A DNA stretch of 48,018 nucleotides from Candidatus Saccharimonadia bacterium (GCA_023257815.1 JALRBJ010000007.1:1-48018), one strand, 5' to 3'. Positions 34,097-42,019 are shown, counted from the first letter of the stretch. The notes: a model not told the origin generated them from the sequence alone. Numbers and translations are program-made.

Positions 34097-34147
34097 AACT
34101 GTGCTATAGTATAAATATAAGCAAATATAATACAAAAAGGCACAGTT
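34097..34147. repeat. Inverted repeat flanking the promoter of the YtxH operon
   Basis: AACTGTGC (34097-34104) and GCACAGTT (34140-34147) are perfect inverted repeats enclosing a TATAAT -10 (34126-34131). This could be an operator pair or a transcript hairpin arm; the spacing of 35 bases is long for a simple hairpin. Confidence 0.45.
34126..34131 (+). promoter_or_regulatory. -10 box of the YtxH operon
   Basis: TATAAT lies 21 bases before the ATG at 34153. A second possible promoter, TTGCAA-N17-TATAGT (34082-34110), lies just upstream. Confidence 0.5.
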
Positions 34148-34152
34148 AAAAA

Positions 34153-34368
34153 ATGGACATCAATATGCTTATTACGCTACTGACCATTACAGTGATTTTG
34201 CTCTCAGCCGTCATCATTGCATTGCTTGTAGTGGTAGTAATGGTTATTATTAAAGTAAACCGAATAGCAAAGAATATTGATAAACTTATGCAAAATGTTT
34301 CGGCTGCCAGTGACTGGCTAAGTCCGGCAAAAGCATTCGCAAGTTTTGTTAAAGCATTTCGTAAATAA
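34153..34368 (+). CDS. Single-helix membrane protein upstream of YtxH
   Basis: In this 71-residue protein one long N-terminal membrane helix (about 5-33, LLTITVILLSAVIIALLVVVVMVI) precedes a basic, helical tail (KVNRIAKNIDKLMQNV). It resembles small proteins paired with YtxH in Gram-positive bacteria, though residue-level identity is low. It is co-transcribed with the next gene, 13 bases apart. Confidence 0.65.
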   Translation: MDINMLITLLTITVILLSAVIIALLVVVVMVIIKVNRIAKNIDKLMQNVSAASDWLSPAKAFASFVKAFRK

Positions 34369-34381
34369 GGAGAAAAAGATT

Positions 34382-34774
34382 ATGAGTAAATTAGTAAAAG
34401 TTGCCTTCGCTGCAGTAGCTGGTTTTGTAGCCGGAGTACTGGTAGCTCCAAAGAGTGGCAAAGAGACTCGCGATGACATTAAAGCTAAAGCTGAAGATGC
34501 TAAAGAGCAGGTTGCCGAAAAAGCCGAACAAGCTAAAGCTGCGGCTGGTGCTGCTGCTCAGTCGGTCAAAAAAGGCGCTGCCAAAGTAGAAAAAGAAGCC
34601 AAAGGTTTCGCAAAAAGCGCAGCGAAATCTGGTAAGAATGTTGCCAGTGAAGCCGAAAAACTTGCCGGCGAAGCTAAAGTACGTGCAGGCCGTGCGGCAA
34701 AAGATGCTAGTAAAACAATCAAGCAAGTTGAAGCATCAGCAAAACGCGAACTTAGCAATAAGAATAAGCGATAA
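34382..34774 (+). CDS. YtxH domain protein with Lys/Ala-rich helical tail
   Basis: In this 130-residue protein the N-terminus KVAFAAVAGFVAGVLVAPKSG is the YtxH signature: a Gly-rich membrane helix followed by APKSGKETR. The rest is low-complexity, Lys/Ala/Glu-rich, with an 11-residue-like periodicity (KAEDAKEQVAEKAEQAKAAA), predicted as an extended helix similar to LEA-type stress proteins. The start at 34382 is set by AAGGAG eight or so bases upstream, not by the earlier in-frame ATG at 34346 inside the previous gene. A stress-protective role is suggested by composition only. Confidence 0.8.
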   Translation: MSKLVKVAFAAVAGFVAGVLVAPKSGKETRDDIKAKAEDAKEQVAEKAEQAKAAAGAAAQSVKKGAAKVEKEAKGFAKSAAKSGKNVASEAEKLAGEAKVRAGRAAKDASKTIKQVEASAKRELSNKNKR

Positions 34775-34794
34775 CCTATTTAGTTCTGACCAAG

Positions 34795-34825
34795 ACTCCA
34801 GTTACGTATTAGTAGCTGGAGTTTT
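34795..34825 (+). terminator. Probable terminator of the YtxH operon
   Basis: ACTCCAG (34795-34801) pairs with CTGGAGT (34816-34822), followed by TTT. It overlaps the stop codon of the convergent response-regulator gene. Confidence 0.55.
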
Positions 34826-35236
34826 AGGTGTGTCTTGTTGTTCTTCGTTGCTGGGCTGATCGCCACGTATGAGTGCAAGTGCCTTTTCGAGTACTTCGAC
34901 CGCCGGTGTTTGACCTTTTATTGTGTAGTCGTTAGCGCCAAGTGCCATAGCACGGTCTACCTGTTCTTTTTCGGCAATGACCGAATATACTAAAACTGGC
35001 GTCGCTTGAGTAGATTGATTGCTACGTATGAATTCAAGAACATCAAGCCCACTCATGCCAGGTAGTATCACATCTAGTAGCACAAGACACGGAACTGTAG
35101 ACGAAAGAACATTTTTTGCATCTTCGGCAGTATCGCATACGATTACCTCAAAACCTTTTGATTCAAAGATATCGCGGTAGATTTCTTGGAACGGTGGTTC
35201 ATCTTCTATGATAAGAATGGGTTGATTTTGATTCAT
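34802..35236 (-). CDS. Single-domain response regulator (receiver only)
   Basis: In this 144-residue CheY-like receiver the acidic pair is E11/D12, the phosphorylation site is D55 (LLDVILPGMSG), the switch residue is S85 in LVYSV, and the conserved lysine is K107 (DYTIKG). No output domain is present; the C-terminal 20 residues are a polar tail. It starts in an ATGA overlap with the histidine kinase stop, so the two are translated together and are likely cognate partners. Output must come through protein-protein contact. Confidence 0.9.
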   Translation of the reverse strand: MNQNQPILIIEDEPPFQEIYRDIFESKGFEVIVCDTAEDAKNVLSSTVPCLVLLDVILPGMSGLDVLEFIRSNQSTQATPVLVYSVIAEKEQVDRAMALGANDYTIKGQTPAVEVLEKALALIRGDQPSNEEQQDTPKTPATNT

Positions 35237-36942
35237 GTTTTCTCCTCTTTATCTGTTATTGCGATAGGAAGTTCTATTCTAAAAGTAGTTCCATGGTCGA
35301 CTGCTGTATTGGATTTTGCAGTAAGTGTGCCGTTTTGCAATCGACAAAACTCATGTGCTAGATAAAGTCCAAGGCCAGTGCTTTTGCCAGATTCTGGGGC
35401 ACCATCAATAAGTGTGTTCTTGTGAAAGAATGACTGTAATTCATCAGGGTCAATACCTTGTCCTTGGTCGGATATTTCAATAACGCCGTGTATATCTTCT
35501 TGAGTAGCTTTTAATTCGATAGCGCCTTTATTCGTGTACGTAATTGCATTGTTTACGAGCGAGCTAATTACTTCACCGAGCATGGTCTCGTCACCAATAA
35601 TAGTAAGGTCTGAACTTCCAACAACTCGTAAAGATAATCCTTGCTTTTCGGCAGTTTCTTTGTAACGTTCGGCAACTTTTCGGAGCAGTGGTGCTACATC
35701 TATTGGCTGTAGGTTTGCCTGGGCTTCGCCACGCTCAAGCATTGAAAGGTCAAGTAAGTAACTTACAAGCCGATTACATCTAGCGGCGATATCACGCATA
35801 TGTTCTACATAGCCAGCTTGCTTGACCGATAGGTTACCAAATGTTCCATCCAGCAAACTTTCGGCATAATTTTTAATCTCGCCGATTGGGGTTTTAAGTT
35901 GGTGAGAGGCTAGGGCAATAAAATTATTTTTAAGCTTTTGAACCTCGTGCATAGCACTAGCATCTTCAAATACTATGGTGGCACCCACAACTAAGTCACC
36001 AATACGTATTGGTGACAAGTAGCCAAGATATGGGAAACTTGAGCCGTTCTTCCGTTTCATGAAAGTCTCGCTCAAAACGTAGGGCGTTCGAGTAATATGA
36101 TCGGATAAGCTGGCAGTCAGTGCTCTAGTAAGATCATCGGTGGGTTGACCCGATTCGTCAGTAAGTTGCAGCACCTCTTGAATTGGCTTGCCAGTTATCT
36201 CGCTACTGTACCAGCCTGTTAAGCGTTCAAAGGCATCATTGGACATAGTAACGTTATGCTTCTCGTCAATTGCGATTAGGGCATTCCCCATTGCTTGCAA
36301 GATGGCATTAATCTGAGCCTGCTCTAATCGTATTGATTCTATTTCATTCGATAATCTAGTGTGCTGTCGTGCAAATCGGGCAACAAAATCGGCAATAAAT
36401 GTAATTACAAGCAGTGTGGCAGCAGTAGTGATAATATTTGATAAATCACCAAGACTTCCATCGTGCAGACTAGGTGCAAACGTATTGCTGGGCTCAAGTA
36501 TATTGAAAAAATCAAGCAAGCTTAGCCATAAAAATACTGCTGTGGCGGCAAAGCCTGTAAATAATAGCGCTCCTCGACTAAGCAAGACACCAGACATCAT
36601 TATAGGAATACAAAACAGCATTACGAGCGGTGTTTCAATGCCTGCGTTTAACTGAAATATTGCCGTTACTAATACAAGATCGACAATAATCTGCAGCACT
36701 GCCAGCAATTCAAGGTATCGTTTCCATCTAACGGTTACGAACGAAAGACTTAACAACACGCCATTAAAGGAAAGTACGCTTAGTATGATGATAATGTTAA
36801 CGATGACTTGCTGATCGATACCTCTGTCGAGAATCAACGTAGTAATGCCGGGAATGGCAATTGCCAGCACAAATATAAACCGGATAACAATATACACGCG
36901 AACGCGCTCAAGGAGTTGTGTTGCCGAAAAAAGCGACCCCAT
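35233..36942 (-). CDS. Membrane histidine kinase with PAS domain
   Basis: In this 569-residue protein about six N-terminal helices (residues 20-200) form a sensor module of unknown ligand. A PAS domain follows (about 215-335, ILQAMGNALIAIDEKHNVTM). Then comes the dimerisation/phosphoacceptor helix with FIALASHQLKTPIGEIKN (the H in ASHQLKTP) and a HATPase domain with the N box (SLVNNAITYTN), DQGQGIDPDEL and GKSTGLGLYLAHEF. The ATG at 36942 is chosen because the -10 TACAAT (36959-36954) lies downstream of the alternative GTG at 36963. The kinase gene is upstream of its receiver. Confidence 0.9.
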   Translation of the reverse strand: MGSLFSATQLLERVRVYIVIRFIFVLAIAIPGITTLILDRGIDQQVIVNIIIILSVLSFNGVLLSLSFVTVRWKRYLELLAVLQIIVDLVLVTAIFQLNAGIETPLVMLFCIPIMMSGVLLSRGALLFTGFAATAVFLWLSLLDFFNILEPSNTFAPSLHDGSLGDLSNIITTAATLLVITFIADFVARFARQHTRLSNEIESIRLEQAQINAILQAMGNALIAIDEKHNVTMSNDAFERLTGWYSSEITGKPIQEVLQLTDESGQPTDDLTRALTASLSDHITRTPYVLSETFMKRKNGSSFPYLGYLSPIRIGDLVVGATIVFEDASAMHEVQKLKNNFIALASHQLKTPIGEIKNYAESLLDGTFGNLSVKQAGYVEHMRDIAARCNRLVSYLLDLSMLERGEAQANLQPIDVAPLLRKVAERYKETAEKQGLSLRVVGSSDLTIIGDETMLGEVISSLVNNAITYTNKGAIELKATQEDIHGVIEISDQGQGIDPDELQSFFHKNTLIDGAPESGKSTGLGLYLAHEFCRLQNGTLTAKSNTAVDHGTTFRIELPIAITDKEEKT

Positions 36943-37008
36943 ACTAATTACAAATTGTAGCACACAATGCCTATGCTTATTGATGAGTAGAAGGACGTGC
37001 TGAACAGA

Positions 37009-37617
37009 TTATTTAGGCGTATTGTCTAGGGTTTGCCAAATATACCAGCTAGCGACTGACTCGTATGGGTGCCAGTTATTTTTTTCGGCGATCAATTCGA
37101 CTTCGCGCTCTGAAGGGACATTGTTGAGATCATATAGTTTGGCTATACCATTTCGAATCCCTAAATCACCTGTGGGCAGTACATCGAGCCTGGCCATACA
37201 AAACATCAAAAACATGTGAACTGTCCAGACACCGATGCCTTTTACTTTGGTGAGTTCAGCGATGATCTCGTCGTTTGAAAGTGAATCGATAGTATCAAAG
37301 TTTACTGTGCCATCAATTATTTTCAGTGCTAAGTCTTGAATATAACGACCTTTTGGTCGACTTAATCCAACATTACGCAACTCCTCAATATCTTTTTCTA
37401 GGATCTGTTCTGGTGCGGGAAATGAGCCGCCAAATAAATCCTTAAAACGAGTTTCGATTGCTCTTGCTGCTTTTACGCTCAATTGCTGAGAGATAATACT
37501 ATCGACAAGTTCGTGGTAGTAGTTTGTGTGCTTTTTAAATTCTGGCTTGGGAAAGCGTTCGATCAAGTCCTTCAGAATAGGGTCATGACTTCTAAGATGC
37601 TTTAAGGCATTTTCCAT
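37009..37617 (-). CDS. DNA-3-methyladenine glycosylase, AlkA/HhH-GPD type
   Basis: This 202-residue protein is a base-excision glycosylase for alkylated purines. FKDLFGGSFPAPEQIL, LRNVGLSRPKGRYIQDLA and the helix-hairpin-helix LTKVKGIGVWTVHMFLMF are followed by PTGDLGIRNGIAKLY. The catalytic aspartate of the GPD loop is the D in PTGDLG. It is shorter than E. coli AlkA (282) because the N-terminal TBP-like domain is missing. The start follows directly on the stop of the MBL gene (TAGATG). Confidence 0.88.
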   Translation of the reverse strand: MENALKHLRSHDPILKDLIERFPKPEFKKHTNYYHELVDSIISQQLSVKAARAIETRFKDLFGGSFPAPEQILEKDIEELRNVGLSRPKGRYIQDLALKIIDGTVNFDTIDSLSNDEIIAELTKVKGIGVWTVHMFLMFCMARLDVLPTGDLGIRNGIAKLYDLNNVPSEREVELIAEKNNWHPYESVASWYIWQTLDNTPK

Positions 37618-38250
37618 CTAGATTTCAATCGAACCTTCAATGCGCTGATAAGTAATTCCATGCTTTTCGGCAGCCATACTGTGCCAGCGATCATAGAGCT
37701 GAATGCCATTTTCATTCAAAAACGCATCATGTGAGGGAAATGCAATTTCTGGTTTGACAGCAATCAGGAAATCAACTGATTCAGAAACTTTCTCCCACGG
37801 TGCGATGATCGGAGTAGACAGTACTTTGACGGCTCGACCCGGAAGCTCGAGACTATCTCCAGGATGGTAGAGGGTGTCATTTACAATTACGCCAACATTC
37901 TCAAATGGTTGGTGAAGTTCTGCGTGAATTGTAGCGTGCTTGCCCCCGACAAATTCAAGAGAGAAAGTACTGACATTGACTTGTTCACCGGGCTTTGCTG
38001 TCTGAATAGGCAAGTCGCCGGCTTGATCGACAACTGCTTGTGGCGCGTAAATTACCACTTCAGGATTTTTGGCGATAATTTCTTGTAATTTTTCTGGATC
38101 AAAGTGATCAAAATGTTCATGACTAACGACAACTACAGTAACATTTTCTGGAGCAACAAAATCTGTCGCCCATGCACCCGGATCAATCACCAAAACCTTG
38201 CCATCTTTTTCGAGCGTGAAGCACGAATGCTTATACTTTGTTAGTTTCAT
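37618..38250 (-). CDS. Metallo-beta-lactamase fold hydrolase (UlaG-like)
   Basis: In this 210-residue protein the metal site is VVVVSHEHFDHFDP (HxHxDH), with a further His in GGKHATIH, Asp in HPGDSLELPG and a late His in FPSHDAFLNENG. The compact form without accessory domains resembles UlaG/YfnB-type hydrolases. The ATG has a very strong AAGGAGGTG seven bases or so upstream, and a palindromic -10 lies further upstream. The substrate is unknown; it may be a phosphodiester or a lactone. Confidence 0.85.
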   Translation of the reverse strand: MKLTKYKHSCFTLEKDGKVLVIDPGAWATDFVAPENVTVVVVSHEHFDHFDPEKLQEIIAKNPEVVIYAPQAVVDQAGDLPIQTAKPGEQVNVSTFSLEFVGGKHATIHAELHQPFENVGVIVNDTLYHPGDSLELPGRAVKVLSTPIIAPWEKVSESVDFLIAVKPEIAFPSHDAFLNENGIQLYDRWHSMAAEKHGITYQRIEGSIEI

Positions 38251-38268
38251 GGCACCTCCTTAGATTTA

Positions 38269-38283
38269 CTATACTTAGTATAG
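38269..38283. promoter_or_regulatory. Palindromic promoter word upstream of the MBL gene
   Basis: CTATACTTAGTATAG is a perfect 7-bp palindrome around one central base. It holds a TATACT -10 on each strand. The minus-strand one serves the MBL gene; the plus-strand one would fire antisense into msrA. Confidence 0.5.
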
Positions 38284-38286
38284 CAT

Positions 38287-38814
38287 TTATTTATCCTTGA
38301 ACCAAACGCTGTATGCTTTGCGGGCCTTTACAATCTTCGGTGCAATTACGATTGAGCAGTAACCATTTGCAGGGTTATTATTGAAATAATCTTGATGCTC
38401 TGGCTCGGCTTCATAAAATTTCTCGAGAGGAGTGAGTTCCGTTACGATGGGATCGCTCCAATGCTCTTTGGCGCGCTGGATTGCTGCTTCAAAGTCGGCT
38501 TTTTGCTCATCATTTTCATAAAACATTACGCTTGCGTATTGTGGGCCGACGTCATTGCCTTGACGGTCTTTTGTGGTCGGATCATGGATCAAGAAAAAGA
38601 TGTCCAAGATTGTCTCTTTTGGAATAGTACTTTCATCAAAAGTTACCTCTACACTTTCCGCGTGGTCAGTTGTGCTGCTTGCAACTGTATAATAATCTGC
38701 TGTATCGGCTGTTCCACCTGCATAACCGCATAGTGATGATTCGACACCTTTTAGCCTACGAAATACCGCATCGAGGCACCAGAAACATCCACCAGCCAGT
38801 ACATAAGTCGTCAT
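38287..38814 (-). CDS. msrA: Peptide methionine sulfoxide reductase A
   Basis: In this 175-residue protein GGCFWCLDAVFRRLKGV contains the catalytic Cys in GCFWC, and GYAGG, HAESVEVTFDE, FFLIHDPTT and GPQYASVMFY are all in family order. It reduces the S-form of methionine sulfoxide in proteins. The start at 38814 is fixed by a minus-strand TATAAT six bases upstream; the frame stays open for 37 more codons into the divergent gene, but those lie upstream of the promoter. Divergent from the MutY-like gene. Confidence 0.93.
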   Translation of the reverse strand: MTTYVLAGGCFWCLDAVFRRLKGVESSLCGYAGGTADTADYYTVASSTTDHAESVEVTFDESTIPKETILDIFFLIHDPTTKDRQGNDVGPQYASVMFYENDEQKADFEAAIQRAKEHWSDPIVTELTPLEKFYEAEPEHQDYFNNNPANGYCSIVIAPKIVKARKAYSVWFKDK

Positions 38815-38820
38815 ACTTTT

Positions 38821-38838
38821 ATTATACGCCGCTATACT
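38821..38838. promoter_or_regulatory. Bidirectional promoter between msrA and the mutY-like gene
   Basis: Minus-strand TATAAT (38826-38821) serves msrA with six bases to its ATG. Plus-strand TATACT (38833-38838) serves the mutY-like gene with seven bases to its ATG. The two ATG codons are only 31 bases apart, so each -35 lies in the opposite gene. Confidence 0.65.
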
Positions 38839-38845
38839 AAGGGGA

Positions 38846-39640
38846 ATGAATATTGAAGAATTCAGACATTTACTAAAGCAAATGGGTGAAGAACTATATC
38901 GTGATATGCCGTGGCGTGAGGACACGCGGCCGTATTACGTGCTGGTGAGTGAGCTCATGTTGCAGCAGACGCAGGTAGCGAGGGTGATCCCAAAGTTTAA
39001 TGAGTTTATACAAAGATTCCCAGACAAGAAAACATTAGCAAATGCAAGCTTGGCTGATGTCCTAAAACAATGGCAAGGTCTTGGCTACAATCGCCGCGCG
39101 AAATTTTTGCACGAAGCAGCAAAATTAATCGTTGCTACAGGTAGATTCCCAGATTCGTACGATGAGCTTACTAAATTGCCTGGTATTGGCAGAAATACTG
39201 CAGGTGCAATTCTTGCATATAGTTTCAACCAACCATGTATTTTTGTAGAGACGAATATTCGCACGGTATATATCCATCATTTCTTTAACGACGAGTTTGA
39301 TGTAGATGATAAGCAGATCATTGAATTGCTCGAACAAACGATTGATAATCAGAATCCACGTCGCTTTTATCAGAATCTTATGGATTACGGCAGCTGGCTT
39401 AAAGCAAACGGCGTGCGAAACAATCACAGCAGTAAGCATTACAAGAAGCAATCTATGCTTGAAGGTAGTGTTAGGCAAGTGCGCGGCCAAATTATTCGTG
39501 CATTGACGCAAGGGGATTTGCCAAAAGCTAAGCTAATGAAAGCGGTAACGGCTGATGAGCGATTCGAGAGTGCGTTTGCCGGCCTCGTGAGGGATGGGCT
39601 GATCAATGAATCAAATAGTGTAATTCATTTGACCAAATAG
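38846..39640 (+). CDS. MutY-like adenine DNA glycosylase lacking the Fe-S cluster
   Basis: This 264-residue HhH-GPD glycosylase closely follows the first domain of MutY: PWREDTRPYYVLVSELMLQQ with catalytic E36, TQVARVIPKFNEFIQRFP, then LPGIGRNTAGAI (HhH, 111-122). MutY normally has an Asp in (L/V)DGN/TNV; here E135 in VETNIRTV takes that place. The four cysteines of the 4Fe-4S cluster are absent (the only Cys is C131), and the C-terminal Nudix-like domain that reads 8-oxoG is missing. It probably still removes A opposite 8-oxoG, but with altered chemistry. Divergent from msrA. Confidence 0.8.
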   Translation: MNIEEFRHLLKQMGEELYRDMPWREDTRPYYVLVSELMLQQTQVARVIPKFNEFIQRFPDKKTLANASLADVLKQWQGLGYNRRAKFLHEAAKLIVATGRFPDSYDELTKLPGIGRNTAGAILAYSFNQPCIFVETNIRTVYIHHFFNDEFDVDDKQIIELLEQTIDNQNPRRFYQNLMDYGSWLKANGVRNNHSSKHYKKQSMLEGSVRQVRGQIIRALTQGDLPKAKLMKAVTADERFESAFAGLVRDGLINESNSVIHLTK

Positions 39641-39657
39641 CGCCTAACTCGCATACT
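39629..39657 (+). promoter_or_regulatory. Promoter of the secreted-protein pair, leaderless
   Basis: TTGACC (39629-39634), a 17-base spacer and CATACT (39652-39657), then six bases to the ATG at 39664. The -35 lies inside the end of the mutY-like gene. Confidence 0.6.
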
Positions 39658-39663
39658 TGAACT

Positions 39664-40194
39664 ATGAGATTTCGTCCCATTTTGTTAATAGTAGCTGTCG
39701 TTGGCGGTGTCATCTTCTTGGCATCGCACCAAGCTAGTGCTGCAACTACTATTACACCAGAAATGATCACACGCATAAAAGAGCATTGTGTAGAGAACCT
39801 GGCAGGTTTGAATCGTCTTCACCAAACAGACGCATTTTTGCGTAACAACAGGGGTAACTTATATAGGGAAATAAGCGATAAACTGATGGTTCCGTTTAAC
39901 CGTCGAGTTGCCTCGAATCAGCTTGATCCGGGTAATTTACTTACGATCGCTGCTGAATATAACAGTGAATACAACAAGTTTTATAGTACGTATATTGCAT
40001 ACGACAACGCTTTATCACAAGTTTTGGATATCGACTGCAGTCGCGAACCGGTTGCGTTCTACAATGCTCTTTTAGAAGCACGCGATAAGCGTCAAGAATT
40101 GTCGAAGATCAATACGACGATCAAGGATTTGGTTTGGCGCTACGGTAAGGAATTTGGTGAATTTAAGACTAATTACGAGAAAGAGCATTCATGA
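39664..40194 (+). CDS. Secreted helical protein, unknown
   Basis: In this 176-residue protein residues 1-26 form a signal peptide (ILLIVAVVGGVIFLASHQASA) with a likely cleavage after ASA. The mature part is helical with two cysteines (EHCVENL and DIDCSRE) that could form a disulfide, and it ends with a charged helix. No family is recognised. It overlaps the next gene by ATGA and both probably act together at the envelope. DsbA at 27354 could oxidise its cysteines. Confidence 0.7.
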   Translation: MRFRPILLIVAVVGGVIFLASHQASAATTITPEMITRIKEHCVENLAGLNRLHQTDAFLRNNRGNLYREISDKLMVPFNRRVASNQLDPGNLLTIAAEYNSEYNKFYSTYIAYDNALSQVLDIDCSREPVAFYNALLEARDKRQELSKINTTIKDLVWRYGKEFGEFKTNYEKEHS

Positions 40195-40556
40195 ACGAAG
40201 CACATTCCGACCATCATGATTCAACAAGTCTAGAGTCGATTAAGAGCCATCGATTCTTTTGGATGATCACGTTTGTTATCGCTATTTCGCTATTCTTGGT
40301 GTACGTGGCCCTAAGCTTATATCAGAGTAGCGGTACCTTACAGCTTGACTTATCACGTCCAGGCTACGATAGCGCTCGTAAAGAAGCGATCAAGGATACC
40401 GAAGTATTCAAAGGTTTTGCGGCGGACGGAGCGATTAGCCAGCCAACTCTAGAAGAATTTAATAAGTTATACAGTCAGAAGGCAAGCGAAGCGCTTATTA
40501 ACATCGATGCTTTTTCGGGTGACGCGTTAAGCGATCAGACACTTGGTCTTAATTAG
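40191..40556 (+). CDS. Single-pass membrane protein paired with the secreted protein
   Basis: In this 121-residue protein a His/Asp-rich N-terminus (HSDHHDS) is followed by one membrane helix (about 25-46, MITFVIAISLFLVYVALSLY) and an outside domain of about 70 residues. The start is in an ATGA overlap with the upstream gene. No family is recognised. Its 3' end overlaps the convergent mscS gene by eight bases. Confidence 0.7.
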   Translation: MNEAHSDHHDSTSLESIKSHRFFWMITFVIAISLFLVYVALSLYQSSGTLQLDLSRPGYDSARKEAIKDTEVFKGFAADGAISQPTLEEFNKLYSQKASEALINIDAFSGDALSDQTLGLN

Positions 40557-41439
40557 GACGACGCCTAGTTGATTGCTGGTTTGGGAAAGGTGTGATCGCT
40601 AGGCGAATCTGCTTGTGCTCAAACTCTTCCAGTAAACGTCGTCGCATTTCAGATGTCACACTCCATTGATCGCTTGGTTGAGTTTTGCCGGCCACGATCA
40701 CTTCGATTGAGCTGCCCGTGATTTCGCCTACCGAAACAAAAGCTGGTGCACTGAGTACTTTATCTTTCCATTTTTCTTCAAGACTCAGCTCTTTACCGGT
40801 TGCATCAATAATCTCTGATGCTTCATCAATATCAGTATCGGGATGAAGTAGTACTGTAAATCGTGACATGCTATAGCCCATGGTTTTGTTAATTACATGC
40901 TGTACCATGCCGTTAGGAAAGTAATGAACATTGCCATCTACATCGCGGAGTACAGTGCTGCGTGTACCGATTCGCTCGACTGTACCGGAAAAGCCTTCAA
41001 TATCTACGACATCACCAACTCGGTACTGATTTTCGCTAATGATAAATATTCCAGATAAAAAATCTTTAATAAGCGATTGAGCCCCAAACCCTAGGGCTAC
41101 ACCGATAATGCCGGCGCTTGCAAACAAAGGAGCAAGAGCGGCACTTATATTTGGAACGAAAACTGCCAGCAGTGCATAGAAGGTAGTAAAGAAAATCACG
41201 ATACGCCAGATGTTTACAAACAGGCTTACAAGTGTATTCTGCCGTTTTTCAATATCCTTCTTGTGCCATTCGCGGTGACGTGCACCTTTAACAGCTCGTT
41301 TAACGACGAAACTTACGATTCGTGTTCCAACAAAGTAGGCAATTAGCGCGCTTACGATAATAATCGCCAGCTCAACCCAGTTCTTATCAAGCCAATCAAG
41401 TATGTTTCCGTAAAGCTGTTGGTTTTTGAGGTGTTCCAT
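40549..41439 (-). CDS. MscS-family mechanosensitive channel
   Basis: This 296-residue protein has two or three N-terminal helices, then the pore helix region (FASAGIIGVALGFGAQSLIK, followed by DFLSGIFIISENQYRVGD) and the MscS beta domain (VVDIEGFSGTVERIGTRSTVLRDVDG, YFPNGMV). It opens under hypo-osmotic stress. The ATG at 41439 is chosen because the minus-strand TATACT (41452-41447) ends seven bases upstream. The longer reading frame reaches into the divergent tsaC gene. Confidence 0.9.
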   Translation of the reverse strand: MEHLKNQQLYGNILDWLDKNWVELAIIIVSALIAYFVGTRIVSFVVKRAVKGARHREWHKKDIEKRQNTLVSLFVNIWRIVIFFTTFYALLAVFVPNISAALAPLFASAGIIGVALGFGAQSLIKDFLSGIFIISENQYRVGDVVDIEGFSGTVERIGTRSTVLRDVDGNVHYFPNGMVQHVINKTMGYSMSRFTVLLHPDTDIDEASEIIDATGKELSLEEKWKDKVLSAPAFVSVGEITGSSIEVIVAGKTQPSDQWSVTSEMRRRLLEEFEHKQIRLAITPFPNQQSTRRRPN

Positions 41440-41445
41440 ATGTGG

Positions 41446-41452
41446 TAGTATA
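41446..41452. promoter_or_regulatory. Overlapping divergent -10 boxes between mscS and tsaC
   Basis: The word TAGTATA reads TAGTAT on the plus strand (ten bases before the tsaC ATG) and TATACT on the minus strand (seven bases before the mscS ATG). Confidence 0.55.
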
Positions 41453-41461
41453 GCACGTGAT

Positions 41462-42019
41462 ATGACAGTATTTACATCTGTAAATGATCCCCGAGTCGTG
41501 GCCATGCTAAACTCTGGAGCGATCGGTATTATTCGCACCGATACGCTATATGGAGTTCTTGCACGTGCCAACGATGAGGCAGCGGTCAACAAAGTCTATG
41601 ATCTGAAAAGTCGCGATGAAAAGAAATCGCCAATCGTGCTTATAAACGACATAGCTAGTTTGTTTGATACTGTAAACGACGCTCCTATTTTAGACGTACT
41701 TAAGTCTGTATGGCCTGGTGCAGTGAGTGTAATATTGCCGTCTACTCAGGCTCCGATTTGGATCCGGCGAGACAACGATTCGGTTGCATATCGTATTCCA
41801 GCCAACGATTCACTTCGAACAGTGCTTAAACAAACTGGCCCATTGATTGCCCCAAGCGCTAATCCAGAAGGTCAGCCTCCAGCCATGAATCTTAGCGAAG
41901 CCCAGGTATATTTTGGCGATAGGGTAGATTTTTATGTTGATGGTGGCCAGGTAATAAGTACCGCCCCCTCGCAACTACTTCAGGTTCATGCAAATGGTGA
42001 GGTAACGCGCTTACGATGA
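41462..42019 (+). CDS. tsaC: Threonylcarbamoyl-AMP synthase (Sua5/YrdC/TsaC)
   Basis: This 185-residue enzyme makes L-threonylcarbamoyl-adenylate, the precursor of t6A37 in ANN-decoding tRNAs. Family features are GAIGIIRTDTLYGVLARAND (PTDTVYGL-like), LKSRDEKKSPIVLI (K-x-R), VWPGAVSVILP, and IAPSANPEGQPPA. It is the short TsaC form without the C-terminal Sua5 domain. The ATG at 41462 fits the family start and the promoter; the frame extends upstream but would cross the promoter. It overlaps trmB by ATGA. Confidence 0.92.
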   Translation: MTVFTSVNDPRVVAMLNSGAIGIIRTDTLYGVLARANDEAAVNKVYDLKSRDEKKSPIVLINDIASLFDTVNDAPILDVLKSVWPGAVSVILPSTQAPIWIRRDNDSVAYRIPANDSLRTVLKQTGPLIAPSANPEGQPPAMNLSEAQVYFGDRVDFYVDGGQVISTAPSQLLQVHANGEVTRLR

